Source: Rhizobium sp. NXC14 (lineage in GTDB: Bacteria; Pseudomonadota; Alphaproteobacteria; Rhizobiales; Rhizobiaceae). Taken from it: a stretch of DNA of 64,000 bases. This document shows, one piece after another, positions 1-8,890 of the stretch. The stretch is taken from contig NZ_CP021031.1 in the NCBI RefSeq assembly GCF_002117485.1, positions 310,001-374,000 of the forward strand, given 5' to 3'. The notes below the pieces were generated by a model. That model did not search any database and was not told where the DNA came from. It worked only from the letters and a program-made list of their open reading frames with translations. Positions within the stretch are counted from its first letter, which is position 1; each line of letters opens with the position of its first letter. The translations under genes were made by a program, and so were the position numbers.

Positions 1-153
1 ATCTTCGATCGGCTGGGCAGCCAGCACAAGCTCACAATTCTCTATCAGGGAACGCGCGACATGATCTTCGATGTTGCCAACCTTTTCCAGGCCAGACATT
101 GCGCGTCTCCCGCATCACTTGATCATTTTCGCAACCGAGAAACGCCCAGATGA
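1..153 (+). CDS. nifN: NifN, C-terminal end only (partial)
   Basis: The frame open from base 1 ends in TGA at 151-153 and gives about 50 residues reading IFDRLGSQHKL...ILYQGTRDMIFDVANLF, which resembles the C-terminus of the nitrogenase cofactor scaffold subunit NifN. NifEN is the scaffold on which FeMo-cofactor is matured. The stop codon overlaps the nifX start (ATGA), which implies translational coupling in a nifE-N-X operon. The start lies outside the window. The call rests on both the tail sequence and the nifX neighbour; the tail alone would be weak evidence. Confidence 0.8.
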   Translation: MFDRLGSQHKLTILYQGTRDMIFDVANLFQARHCASPASLDHFRNRETPR

Positions 154-644
154 CCGGTGCCCGTCGCCTTTCCATCGTCCCTGACAGGGTTCGCTCATCA
201 GCTCCGAAACGGAAAGTCGGTGCATTGAGGGTAGCAATCGCCACCCAGGATCTGAGATCTCTCGACGCCCATTTCGGCTCTGCCAAACGTTTCGCCGTCT
301 ATGACGTGAGTGCCGACGACTGGGAGCTCGTGGAAGTCCTGTCCTTCGAAGAGGTCTCCGACGAGAGCGGAAAGCACCGCACCGAGGGTGACGATCGCAT
401 TGCCCCGAAGGTGGAGGCGTTGAAAGGCTGTCACCTGTTGTTCTGTCTGGCGATCGGTGGGCCTTCGGCAGCCAAGGTTGTTTCGGCGAAAATCCACCCG
501 ATCAAAGTACCCGACCCTCAATCAATAGAAGACGTGCTGTCGAGAACACGGACAATGCTTAGAACAGCGCCGCCCCCATGGTTGCGCAAGGTGCTAACCG
601 AAGCAGGCGCCACCGAAAAGAAACCTTTCGACGAGGAGGACTAA
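150..644 (+). CDS. nifX: NifX, nitrogenase cofactor carrier protein
   Basis: A 164-residue protein with the NifX/NifB-C domain: residues about 25-130 contain LRVAIATQDLRSLDAHFG, the DAHFG motif, and a later LLFCLAIGGPSAAKVV segment typical of the family. NifX binds NifB-cofactor and intermediates and passes them towards NifEN in the cytoplasm. The length fits rhizobial NifX. The ATG overlaps the nifN stop by ATGA, and the next gene follows after 3 bases. No promoter is visible, as expected for an internal operon gene. Confidence 0.95.
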   Translation: MTGARRLSIVPDRVRSSAPKRKVGALRVAIATQDLRSLDAHFGSAKRFAVYDVSADDWELVEVLSFEEVSDESGKHRTEGDDRIAPKVEALKGCHLLFCLAIGGPSAAKVVSAKIHPIKVPDPQSIEDVLSRTRTMLRTAPPPWLRKVLTEAGATEKKPFDEED

Positions 645-647
645 GAC

Positions 648-1133
648 ATGGCCACAATGACAAGCATTACCGATGGCCCTGCTGACAATGAGGATTGGGA
701 TCTCGCGACCCCTTTCCTCGAATGCCTTATCAGGCTCATCCGGGCTCAGGATACCCATGGGGCGTGGGAAGGCAAATCGCAGCCTGACCTGCTGGCCGAC
801 TTCATCCTCACTAAGGAGCAGCGCCGTGAGATCCCGATCATCGGCGATCCCGATCCGGATGTGCTGTGGAGGCTCCAGAACTTTTATAGTTGTGTGGGAC
901 TTGTGATCGAGGAGCGCACAGGGCTGTTGGCATCGCCGATTATGACGATCAGCCATGAGGGCTTTGGCCGCGTGCTTCTCACGACGGGACGGTTGGTTGT
1001 TCTGTCGAAGACCCTGCGCGATGTCCACCGGTTCGGCTTTGAAACGCTTGGCAGGCTCTCTGAATCAGGCACGAAAATGGTTGAGGATGCGATCGCAGTT
1101 ATCGAAACCTATCCTGACGTGGCGCGTGCGTGA
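648..1133 (+). CDS. NifX-associated nitrogen fixation protein (DUF269)
   Basis: A 161-residue protein of the DUF269 family, which in diazotrophs almost always follows nifX. Visible family features are the N-terminal PFLECLIRLIRAQDTHGAWEG block, the DPDVLWRLQNFY segment and the VLLTTGRLVVLSKTLRDVHRFGF block near residue 110. The biochemical role is not established; association with cofactor assembly is inferred from context. It starts 3 bases after the nifX stop, and its own stop overlaps the next gene (TGATG). Confidence 0.93.
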   Translation: MATMTSITDGPADNEDWDLATPFLECLIRLIRAQDTHGAWEGKSQPDLLADFILTKEQRREIPIIGDPDPDVLWRLQNFYSCVGLVIEERTGLLASPIMTISHEGFGRVLLTTGRLVVLSKTLRDVHRFGFETLGRLSESGTKMVEDAIAVIETYPDVARA

Positions 1134-1350
1134 TGGGCCCGGCTTTTAAGGAAGGATTCAGGTCGAACCGTGAGGAACTGCGGAAGAAGGTCCGCAAGCT
1201 GCAGGCGCGTGCCGCCACAATGGAGTTGCACGCTCTTGCCGAGGACCTTTCGATTAACTGTCGGAGATTAGGGCGGTCGCCGAGAAGAAGTTCGACATTT
1301 TTGCTGAGTTGGACGCTGCGACGAGAGAGCTTGGCGCATTAGATGTTTGA
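1133..1350 (+). pseudogene. Small CCE_0567-type nif-associated protein, frameshifted and interrupted
   Basis: This is the small coiled-coil protein that normally follows the DUF269 gene. The frame from ATG 1133 gives KEGFRSNREELRKKVRKLQARAATMELHALAEDL, then degenerates after about position 1255. The family sequence resumes in another frame from 1258 as LSEIRAVAEKKFDIFAELDAA and runs to a TGA at 1348, inside the left end of the IS481 copy. So there is a small indel near 1250-1260, and the extreme C-terminus is supplied by the IS. The original end has been lost. Probably non-functional. Confidence 0.75.
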
Positions 1351-2387
1351 TCCCGGATTTTGATGGTGCAATCTTCTCGCAAGCCTGGAGAGATTCGCTA
1401 TGGGACAAATTCTGCATGGGAGCGCCACGACGACAGAGGCGATCCGTCGAGCAATACAAAATAGTCAAGAGAGCCTGAGGGCTCTCGCGAAACGGTATGG
1501 GATCAATCAGAAGACCGTTGCCAAATGGAAGAAACGAACTTCAACGACTGACTTGGTGACCGGTCCGAAAGACCCCAGGTCGACGGTTCTGTCGATCGAG
1601 GAGGAAGCAGTGATCGTCGCGTTCCGGCGTTATACGCTATTGCCTCTCGACGATTGCCTTTACGCGCTGCAGCCGACCATTCCGCATCTGACCCGGTCCT
1701 CGCTGCATCGTTGTCTCCAGCGCCACGGCATTTCCAAGCTTGCCGATGTCGACAGCGACAAGCCTGCCCGCAAGAAGTTCAAAGCCTATCCGATCGGCTA
1801 TTTCCATATCGATGTCGCCGAGGTGCGCACCGAACAAGGCAAACTGCACATGTTCGTCGCCATCGACCGAACCTCGAAGTTTGCTTTCGTGGAGCTGCGT
1901 GAGAAGGCGACAACAGCCGTTTCGGCAGACTTTCTACGCCGCCTTCTCAAGGCCGTGCCCTATAAGGTCCATACCGTTCTCACCGACAACGGCATTCAGT
2001 TCACCACGCCCGGCGCCGGCGGCTCGGCCGTCCCCCTGATTAAGGAAGCGATGGCGGCCGGCGAAATCATCTGGGCACATGCCTTCGAATATGGCTGCGC
2101 CAAGGCTGATTTCGAACACCGAACAACCAAGCCGAAACACCCCTGGACGAATGGCCAGGTCGAGAGGATGAACCGGACGATCAAGGAGGCCACCGTCAAA
2201 CGCTATTACTACGAGAGCCACGATCAACTCCGCCAGCACCTTGCTGATTTCATCTCAGCTTACAATTTCGGTCGCCGCCTCAAGACCCTCAAAGGCCTCA
2301 CACCCTACGAATACATCTGCAAATGCTGGACAAACGAGCCCGAACGATTCAACCTCGATCCAACCCATCATTTCCCGGGACTAAACA
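1344..2387 (+). mobile_element. IS481-family insertion sequence, complete, 6-bp target duplication
   Basis: The left end TGTTTGATCCCGG (1344) and the right end (reverse complement TGTTTAGTCCCGGG, ending 2387) form an imperfect inverted repeat of about 23 bp. The flanks are ATTAGA at 1338-1343 and ATTAGA at 2388-2393, a direct target duplication. The single transposase gene lies inside. A truncated second copy starts at 16317. The element lies in the end of the small nif-associated gene. Confidence 0.85.
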
Positions 2388-2392
2388 ATTAG
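1400..2392 (+). CDS. IS481-family transposase
   Basis: A 330-residue DDE transposase. Residues 10-50 form a helix-turn-helix (ESLRALAKRYGINQKTVAKW); residues about 130-300 form the integrase core with DVAEVRTEQGKLHMFVAIDRTS, VLTDNGIQF and NGQVERMNRTIKEATVKRY. The stop codon (TAG 2390-2392) lies outside the inverted repeat and is provided by the target-site duplication, so the protein end depends on the insertion site. It appears intact and may be active. Confidence 0.93.
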   Translation: MGQILHGSATTTEAIRRAIQNSQESLRALAKRYGINQKTVAKWKKRTSTTDLVTGPKDPRSTVLSIEEEAVIVAFRRYTLLPLDDCLYALQPTIPHLTRSSLHRCLQRHGISKLADVDSDKPARKKFKAYPIGYFHIDVAEVRTEQGKLHMFVAIDRTSKFAFVELREKATTAVSADFLRRLLKAVPYKVHTVLTDNGIQFTTPGAGGSAVPLIKEAMAAGEIIWAHAFEYGCAKADFEHRTTKPKHPWTNGQVERMNRTIKEATVKRYYYESHDQLRQHLADFISAYNFGRRLKTLKGLTPYEYICKCWTNEPERFNLDPTHHFPGLNN

Positions 2393-2722
2393 AGTCTGTC
2401 AGCGCTAATCGGAATCGTGCTGAGATTCCCTTGCCTTTGTTTTTGGGATTCAAGATCATAGCTGGTGTGGAGCCCAGCAATGATGGTGCGACCTCTTTCT
2501 CTGGATTTGCGAACGCGCATTGCTACAGCGTTGAATGATGGCATGACGGTTTCGGGAGGCAGCGGAGCGGTTCGGCATATTGGCTGCGACAGCGGTACGG
2601 ATCGGACAGCTCGATCGTTCAGGTAAAGGCCTGCTGCCGGCGAAGATCGGCGGCTATGTCAAACCGACACTGAGGGAACATGACACGCACCTGCGGATGG
2701 TGTCAGCGGGGAGAGCCCCTCA

Positions 2723-2830
2723 TTAGGCCGCAGAGGTTTTCGAGAAGTTGCACGGTAGCAGGTCGCCGATGTCGGCGGTCTCGTCAGCTGGGAACTCAGT
2801 GATCACATGGCGCAGCCCGGTGAGTGGATC
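2723..2830 (-). pseudogene. IS66 TnpC C-terminal remnant
   Basis: On the minus strand 36 codons read DPLTGLRHVITEFPADE then IGDLLPCNF, with a stop at 2723. The DPL, LRHV and LLP-N pattern is the usual tail of IS66-family TnpC. No start and no upstream catalytic part remain. Confidence 0.55.
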
Positions 2831-3151
2831 GGCGCCACCAGGCGCGACAAGTCAGCATCAAACTGCAGATTACTGCGCTGTATTCAGTCAGCGATGTCGC
2901 TGAACAGCCATGATCTTCTTCCGGTAGCCATCCTCCCTTTCATTCAGCCCATGTCGACGATCCTGTGGTGTGTGCCGGCGTGCAATAGGCATGGCACGCG
3001 TTAATCTTGCGGCGCTGATTCATCTGAACAGGCTGGTCACACGCGATGATAAGGCTGCACTCTTTCAACGGCTTTAGGATCATATCTACGGCGGCCGTCG
3101 CGACCAACATGCCGCACCTGCAGTTTAGCAGCATCTGCACCCCCTGATTTA

Positions 3152-3175
3152 GTGTCCAACTATTTTGGTGGACAC
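3152..3175 (-). repeat. Inverted-repeat element shared with 26263-26286
   Basis: GTGTCCA and TGGACAC flank a 10-base spacer. On the minus strand the 24 bases match 26263-26286 at 23 positions. The second copy sits immediately before the tnpA of a deleted IS66-type element, so this is probably the end or leader of a related, eroded element, consistent with the TnpC tail on the same strand at 2723. Confidence 0.6.
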
Positions 3176-3533
3176 TTTATGCCTCAGAGCACTGCGCTTC
3201 AGACGGTCCACAGAAATTCGCGCTTACTTTCTGACGGATCCTGTAAGTGAGAGGAATCGGCCGAGGCGTTGTGCGTACGCGGAGGCGAAGGGGAAATGAG
3301 GACCAATCTCCTCGATCTGACGCGTTATGACAAGTTCGCCGACGGCGTCATCGGTTCAGTCTCCGCATCGGCCGATTTCGGCCACTTTTCGGCCTTCGAT
3401 CTGGGAAGACCTCTTCAAACGTTATGCCTTGGGTTATCCATCGCAGGGATGCGATTTGCAGGGGGCGAATTATCAGTGTGTTAATCGAATAAGCGGTTGA
3501 TCGGAATGGCCGCTTGGAACCAAGACAGTTGGC

Positions 3534-5171
3534 TTATTTCTGTGAAACGTAGGGAACGGGCGGGGATTTGCTCGCAGCCGTGTAGCTCTCGACCAGAATG
3601 ATGGTTCGCGGGAGGTCGGATGCCACGCTCAAAGCCTTGAGCTCGTCGTCCAAGCGCTTGTCGGCTGCCGTGAGGCGGTGATGAAGGCGCTGGTAATCGG
3701 CCCAGGTCGGCGTCCGGAAAGTCTCGAGCCACCGTGACGGCTGTTGAACGTCGCGCGTGAGAGTCCATTGGCGTGCACCAACTCGGCTTTGAACATGCCG
3801 CCGTCTGCGCATGATCTCAAGAAAGATAGCGGCGTTCTCTTCGGCAATCGCATATTCCGTTGTCACCAGAATTGGGCCGCTTCTCGGCTTCAGATCGAGT
3901 GCCGGCACTGGCGCATCGAAAGTGTCGGAGGCATCGAGTTCCGACTCCAGGCGGTTGCTGATCGGCAGCTTGAGCCCAAGGACCGCGACCGCCAAGGATG
4001 CGGCAGCAGAACATGCCAATGCCATGGAGAGAGAATGATTTTCCGCGATAGCTCCCCACAGCCAGCTGCCTGCCGCGATGCCCCCATAGGTGAAGGCGCT
4101 ATAGATGGAGATGGTGCGACCTACCACCCAACGCGGGCTTGCCAGTTGTACGTTGACGCCGAAACCAGACCAGCCTGTCAGCCAGCCTGCGCCCCCGAAG
4201 GCAAGGCAGACTGTCGCGATGAAGAGGGAAGGCGTCAGCGAAAGTGCGAAGGCACATGCCGCGCATGCAGCGCAAGCAAGCACGATCAGCAGTTCCTGCG
4301 TGCAGGCGCGTCTAAGCGACGGATTTGCCAATCCTGCTACGAGTGCACCTGCGCCGAAACCGCCCATGAGTATGCCGTAGGCTATCGGGCTGCCGTTCAA
4401 AAGGTCCCGAGTAATCAGGGGCAGGAGCGCCAATACCGAGGTGCCGGCCAACCCGAACAGCGTCCCGCGCACTATGGTCGCCTTGATTTCAGAGGATATC
4501 GCCGTGAACCGCAAGCCGTCATAGATCGCTGTCGTGAGCGCTTCCCGCGGAAGAGGCGACACCTGCACCTTCCATTTGTTTCGCCATAAGGCTGCAAGGG
4601 GGACGACGATGCCTAAGGTAGTCAGCGCAAAAGTTAAAAGCGGCCCGAACACGGCAACGATGATCCCGCCAAGGGCAGGGCCGACACTACGGACCATATT
4701 GAACCCGACATTGAGAAGGGTGACGGCCGCCGGTAAATGACGGCGCTCCAATATGTCGCCGAGAGAAGCGCGCCAGGCAGGATCGCTGAGCGCGATGCCA
4801 CAACCGTCCAGAAAAGTGAATGCGAGGATCATCCATGGATCGGTAATTCCGAAGGCCATGAGGATCGTTAGCATTACCGAGGCCGTCATCATCAGGCTTC
4901 GTCCGACGATCATCACCATGCGCCGGCTATAGTTGTCCGCGATAGCGCCAACGAAGATCGCCAGAAAAAAGGCCGGCAGAGCGGACGAGGCCTGGACGAG
5001 AGCAACCATCACATCCGAGGTGGAAACGGTGGCCATGAGCCAGCTGAGAGCCACCGTTTGCATCAGCCAACCGAGGCTCGAAAGCTGGGACGCAAGGAAG
5101 AGCGAACGAAACGTCGAATTCTTCAGCGGCAACAACAGGCCCCAGAATGCTCGCTTATGAATCGGGTCCAT
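3534..5171 (-). CDS. MFS efflux transporter (MFS_3, EntS-like) with C-terminal extension
   Basis: A 545-residue protein. Residues about 10-405 form a 12-helix major facilitator of the MFS_3 (EntS-like) type, with ADNYSRRMVMIVGRS as the loop 2-3 motif and many hydrophobic segments. Residues about 420-530 are a soluble extension rich in charged residues (EYAIAEENAAIFLEIMRRRRHVQSR and HHRLTAADKRLDDELKAL), common in this subfamily. Such proteins usually export siderophores or other small molecules; the substrate here is unknown. It is isolated between IS fragments with its start at 5171. It could be the exporter for the pathway at 9.4-20.6 kb, but nothing in the sequence proves that. Confidence 0.85.
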   Translation of the reverse strand: MDPIHKRAFWGLLLPLKNSTFRSLFLASQLSSLGWLMQTVALSWLMATVSTSDVMVALVQASSALPAFFLAIFVGAIADNYSRRMVMIVGRSLMMTASVMLTILMAFGITDPWMILAFTFLDGCGIALSDPAWRASLGDILERRHLPAAVTLLNVGFNMVRSVGPALGGIIVAVFGPLLTFALTTLGIVVPLAALWRNKWKVQVSPLPREALTTAIYDGLRFTAISSEIKATIVRGTLFGLAGTSVLALLPLITRDLLNGSPIAYGILMGGFGAGALVAGLANPSLRRACTQELLIVLACAACAACAFALSLTPSLFIATVCLAFGGAGWLTGWSGFGVNVQLASPRWVVGRTISIYSAFTYGGIAAGSWLWGAIAENHSLSMALACSAAASLAVAVLGLKLPISNRLESELDASDTFDAPVPALDLKPRSGPILVTTEYAIAEENAAIFLEIMRRRRHVQSRVGARQWTLTRDVQQPSRWLETFRTPTWADYQRLHHRLTAADKRLDDELKALSVASDLPRTIILVESYTAASKSPPVPYVSQK

Positions 5172-5278
5172 GTCGATTTAGGCTCTTTTCGGCGGGACGA
5201 CTTGGTTTCGGCCGAATAGTGTCATGGTGGTGGGTCGTTTGTCGTGCCGACGTTCACCGCCAGCGTCGGAGAAGCTAC

Positions 5279-6111
5279 ATGCAAGAGGTCGGCCAACCTT
5301 ACGAAGACGCAATACGGCAAGACCAGAATGCGATCTCGATCCGGCGTGCCTGTGGGGCGCTGAACTTCGATCGGTCAACCTACCGCTACACCTCTCGTCG
5401 TGCCGATCAGGCCGGTCTGGAACGTCGTATCCGTGAGATCTGTGAGACCCGTGTCCGCCACGGTTATCGTCGTGTGCAGGTACTGTTGGAACGCGAGGGT
5501 TGGAGTACCAACATCAAGCGGACCTACCGCATTTACAGGGACTTGGGCCTGCAATTGCGTAATAAGACACCGAGACGCAGGTCAAAGCCAAGCTGAGGGA
5601 AGATCGGCAAATGGCAGTCGGTCCGAACGATGTCTGGGCGATGGACATCGTTCACGACGAACTCGCGACCGGCAAGAAATTACGAGTGCTCACGGTGGTG
5701 GATACCTTCTCACGCTATGTGCCGGTGCTCGATCCGCGTCAGAGCTATCGAGGTGAAGATGTCGTGCAAACCTTGGAACGGGTGAAAGTTGGCTATCCCA
5801 AGACGATCCGTGTCGATCAGGGGACCGAGTTCGTGTCTCGCGATCTCGATCTCTGGGCCTGTGCCAAGGGCGTCACGTTGGACTTCTCACACCCAGGCAA
5901 GCCGACCGACAACGCCTTTATAGAAGCGTTCAACGGCCGCTTCCGCGCCGAATGCCTGAACCAACACTGGTTTCTGACCCTTGCGGATGCCCGCGAAAAG
6001 ATGGAGGATTGGCGTAGATACTATAACGAAGAACGGCCTCATGGCGCGATCGGCAACAAGGTGCCGATATCGCTGATAAATTCGGGAAGCGCAACCAGCC
6101 CGCCTCCATGA
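5279..6111 (+). pseudogene. IS3-family (IS407 group) OrfB transposase, frameshifted
   Basis: The first frame (to about 5590) gives ISIRRACGALNFDRSTYRY, RHGYRRVQVLLEREGWSTNIK and LGLQLRNKTPRR, the N-terminal half of OrfB. The catalytic half continues in another frame from about 5580 as VKAKLREDRQMAVGPNDVWAMD, then DNAFIEAFNGRFRAECL, ending TSPPP at 6111. A one-base change near 5575-5590 separates them. No orfA precedes it, so the element is a fragment. Sequence after 6111 resembles the right end of this IS group. Confidence 0.85.
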
Positions 6112-6687
6112 AAGAAGCCGGAAAACTCCAGCCTTCGCTGGTCCAACGTTTGGGGCGGTTCAATTGAGGCTCCACATCTAGTCGCGGCTGGATGAAAGTT
6201 CAGTAGCAGGTCAGTCCGACTTTTCCAAGGCGCCATACACGCGAAAACAGCTCGTAGAACGGCGCCGACTTCGGCATGGTACATGCATGATCAAGCAGAT
6301 ACCCGTCAAGGCCTAGGAGGGATCGCTCCCATGACAACAACCCATCGACAATACTTTGGGCTCGCAAATGCCTGGTCCCGGACCAATGATCGCAGTTGGC
6401 GCCATCTGGAAGATGCGATTGATGAGCGGGATCTGGGATTGATCAATTCAAATTCACGATCAACCGATGCATTGTTGCCTCGGCTCGACTGCTGGAGCCT
6501 ACAAAAGGTGTAACGACTCGCACCACGAACTGGCACATTGACGATAGTGTTGGCCGAAAAACGAGCACGCAAGTCTAAGCAATCAAAGCGCCGTGGGCTG
6601 ATCCGTCGCAGCACACTGCTGTTCGCATCTAAAAACAGCACGAAAATAGGAGCGACCGCTTGTACGCACATCTGAAGAATCAACACG
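6112..6687. other. Intergenic region upstream of the TtsI-like gene
   Basis: The first 60 bases look like the right end of the IS3 fragment. The remaining approximately 500 bases hold no recognisable gene. ttsI genes usually have a nod box; I looked for its repeated ATC/GAT pattern and found only a poor resemblance near 6597-6650, so I do not call one. Confidence 0.5.
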
Positions 6688-7413
6688 ATGTCAAATGAGG
6701 TTAGTAACCCGAATTTCCCGCCACCGCCAACGGTACTGATTGCTGCAGCAGATGATAGCTTTCGTACGTTCCTGGAATATACAGTTAGAAGCGAGGGCCT
6801 TGTTGTTGTGGGTGTGAGCGGTGGCGAGGCGCTTGCGAAGCGCCTCGAGACAAAGGCGCCGGACCTGCTGCTTCTCGAATCACGTATACCCGGTGTCAAG
6901 ACGCAGACACTCTGTGAAGGCCTCCGCCTGAACAAACGGACGCGGTCAATGTCGATTATCGCGCTTGCGGCCGAAGGTGACGACGCGAGCGGGCAAGATA
7001 TGCTCGATGCCGGCGCGGACCGGTTCCTCACCAGACCGTTCTCGCCCGAGATCCTTATGGCAAGTATTGGTGCGATCTGGCACGACGCGAATGGGAATCT
7101 CGCCCCCTGCTCCCCAGAATCTTTGACCTTTCGCGATCTCGAACTGGATGTCAGTAGACATCGCGTGCGACGGAACGGTTGCACGATCCACCTCGCTCCA
7201 ATCGAGTTTCGCCTGTTGCACCATCTCATGAAGAGTCCGCATAGGGTGTACTCCAGAGATGAACTGCGGGACGCCGCTTGGCTGCACGCTGTTCATGTTG
7301 GGCCCCGCACCATCGACGTTCACATCGGCCGCTTGCGCGCGGCTCTCAATACGGCTGGCGGACAGCGTCTAATACGCACCGTATGGTCCGTCGGCTACGC
7401 TCTTTCTGATTAA
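6688..7413 (+). CDS. ttsI: TtsI-like OmpR-family transcriptional activator
   Basis: A 241-residue protein with a receiver domain (about 15-125) and an OmpR/PhoB winged helix (about 145-238: APIEFRLLHHLMKSPHRVYSRDEL, then RTIDVHIGRLRAAL). The phosphoacceptor Asp is replaced by Glu64 (LLLLESRIPG) and the conserved receiver Lys by Arg (LTRPF). Loss of the Asp is known for TtsI, which activates rhizobial type III secretion genes at tts boxes. The family match and the Glu suggest TtsI; no secretion genes lie in this window, so an orphan or another phosphorylation-independent regulator remains possible. Confidence 0.75.
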   Translation: MSNEVSNPNFPPPPTVLIAAADDSFRTFLEYTVRSEGLVVVGVSGGEALAKRLETKAPDLLLLESRIPGVKTQTLCEGLRLNKRTRSMSIIALAAEGDDASGQDMLDAGADRFLTRPFSPEILMASIGAIWHDANGNLAPCSPESLTFRDLELDVSRHRVRRNGCTIHLAPIEFRLLHHLMKSPHRVYSRDELRDAAWLHAVHVGPRTIDVHIGRLRAALNTAGGQRLIRTVWSVGYALSD

Positions 7414-7428
7414 GTATAGCAGGCATTA

Positions 7429-7459
7429 AAAACTGGTCCAGTTTGAAGGGTTCAGATCA
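7429..7459 (-). repeat. Remnant IS end, shared with 19044-19074
   Basis: These 31 bases match 19044-19074 at 28 positions (AAAACTGRTCCAGTTTGAA, then GTTCAGATCA). At 19 kb the sequence lies directly upstream of an IS3 orfA on the minus strand, so it is probably the terminal repeat of that IS group, left here as a scar after ttsI. Confidence 0.6.
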
Positions 7460-7520
7460 ACCGGTGTATGGAAATTGGGATGACGACAAAAACGCTGGAA
7501 ACCTACAGTTACTGTCGGGT

Positions 7521-7536
7521 TTGTCGGATCCGACAA
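7521..7536. promoter_or_regulatory. Perfect 16-bp palindrome centred on GATC, candidate LuxR-type box
   Basis: TTGTCGGATCCGACAA is a perfect dyad 268 bases before the LuxR-type gene. Its size and GATC centre recall TraR/LuxR boxes. Binding by the downstream regulator is an inference. Confidence 0.45.
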
Positions 7537-7803
7537 GTGGTGAATATCAAGCTGATGCTGCCGCGGCATAGCCTATGTCATTGGAAAACACGAAGAGCAT
7601 TGTTCACAGAGGATGTCGCCTCCAATTGGCACGATCTTTGAAGCTCTATCGTCGCTGGTCTCGGCCTGCCGTCCTGATGTGACATCCTAAGCGCAAGCTT
7701 TGCGTGAAGTGCTATTTGCTCGCAGAAAGCCGGCTGAACCGTACCCGACAGCTGGAGAGCTTCATGCACGAGTGACAACATTTGGCGCGCTTAAGGAGCG
7801 ACC

Positions 7804-8628
7804 ATGGAAGGCCCACACACGAATGCGGCCGCTAAAGCTAGAGGGCTAGCAACAAGAGTGTCCGACTCGTTTTCTCTCGTCCCGTCGAAGGCCGAGACGG
7901 AGGCTGTAGAGTTATGCCGCTTTCTCGACCAGACCGATGGACTTGCCCGCTCCGAACAGCTGTTTGACTCGTTGTCTGATTTTGCTTTAAATTTCGGTTG
8001 TCCATGGGTTGCTTATCGTCCTCTAAAACCGAACCACAAGTTTTCAACTCCCACTCGATGCAGTCAGAAAGCGATGCTGAACTATCCTGATGAGTGGCTG
8101 AAACGTTATTCCGAAATGGATTATGACAGAATAGACCCCATCATCAACAAGAGCCGAAAGCGGGTGCGCGCCTTTCGTTGGAGTGAAGTATACAGCGACG
8201 CAAGCACGACTAAAATCGAGAGGCTCGTACTCGACGAGGCCGCGAGTTTCGGCTTGAGGTCAGGCATCAGTGTTCCGATGCATGGTCCAGAATCGAGCTT
8301 TGCCGTCATGAGCTTTGCTAAGCCTTCGGAGTTCGAATTCGACAACAGAACAATCACCTACCTGCAACTTGCTGCTTTACATTTCCATTCAAAGGTTGCC
8401 ACTGTGGATTCAAGCTGTGCAGTTGGCACCCCCAGCCTTTCCCTAAGAGAAAAGGAATGTATTTCCTGGGTGGCCCGAGGTAAATCATCCTGGGATATTG
8501 GCACTATATTAGGAATATCTCACAATACGGTCGACTTCCATGTGAAAAATGCTATGCAAAAGCTCGATGTAACCAGCAGAATAGTCGCTGCTATGAAAGC
8601 AGTAGATTTTGGCATTATCGAATTGTAG
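7804..8628 (+). CDS. LuxR-family autoinducer-binding regulator (solo)
   Basis: A 274-residue protein. After a 35-residue leader, residues about 45-205 resemble the autoinducer-binding domain (WVAYRPL, YPDEWLKRYSEMDYDRIDPI, FRWSEV, ISVPMHG), with the W, Y, D and P positions used to hold acyl-homoserine lactones. Residues about 210-270 form a LuxR helix-turn-helix (SLREKECISWVARGKSSWDIGTIL, then NTVDFHVKNAMQKL). No luxI-type synthase is present in the window, so it may be a solo regulator. Whether the ligand is an acyl-HSL or a plant compound cannot be read from the sequence. A palindrome lies upstream at 7521. Confidence 0.9.
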   Translation: MEGPHTNAAAKARGLATRVSDSFSLVPSKAETEAVELCRFLDQTDGLARSEQLFDSLSDFALNFGCPWVAYRPLKPNHKFSTPTRCSQKAMLNYPDEWLKRYSEMDYDRIDPIINKSRKRVRAFRWSEVYSDASTTKIERLVLDEAASFGLRSGISVPMHGPESSFAVMSFAKPSEFEFDNRTITYLQLAALHFHSKVATVDSSCAVGTPSLSLREKECISWVARGKSSWDIGTILGISHNTVDFHVKNAMQKLDVTSRIVAAMKAVDFGIIEL

Positions 8629-8635
8629 GAGCTAT

Positions 8636-8777
8636 CCTCCAAGAAACCGCCGCACCCAATCGATCGCAGTGCTGATGCCAATGCCGAAGCGTTTGGACGC
8701 AGCCACGACAGTCCCTCCTGCGTTACCGCCCCGACAACACGCTCTCTCAGATCATTCGAAAAGGTCTCGCCATTCAG
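8636..8777 (-). pseudogene. IS630-family transposase N-terminal remnant, frameshifted
   Basis: The minus strand reads FSNDLRERVVGAVTQEGLS, then in another frame VAASKRFGIGISTAIDWVRRFL, the usual helix-turn-helix start of IS630 OrfA. One indel separates the two parts, and the catalytic domain is missing. Confidence 0.75.
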
Positions 8778-8890
8778 ACCGGCCTCCTTACCGGCCAGAA
8801 GGATGAAAATCCCGCATCTAAGATGCGTTACATCGAACCGAGTCATGGCTCTTTGCCGGGCCGGATCGCGGTGCTCATCGTGCCGCATCC

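Larger units (their letters stand above)
2393..3533. other. Degraded intergenic region, IS debris
   Basis: Apart from the IS66 tail at 2723-2830 and the short inverted repeat at 3152-3175, I find no credible gene in this 1.1 kb. Open frames here are short, lack ribosome-binding sites and do not resemble a family I recognise. It reads as old insertion-sequence wreckage between the nif operon and the MFS gene. Confidence 0.6.

Noticed and set aside
6590..6650. Possible nod box upstream of the TtsI-like gene
   Set aside because: An ATC...ATC-AAA-ACA resemblance exists, but the spacing is off by four bases and the 3' half does not match.
6306..7229. A 307-codon open frame on the minus strand opposite the TtsI-like gene
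   Set aside because: It resembles no family, is rich in Arg/Ser as expected of antisense GC-rich DNA, and overlaps a clear gene.
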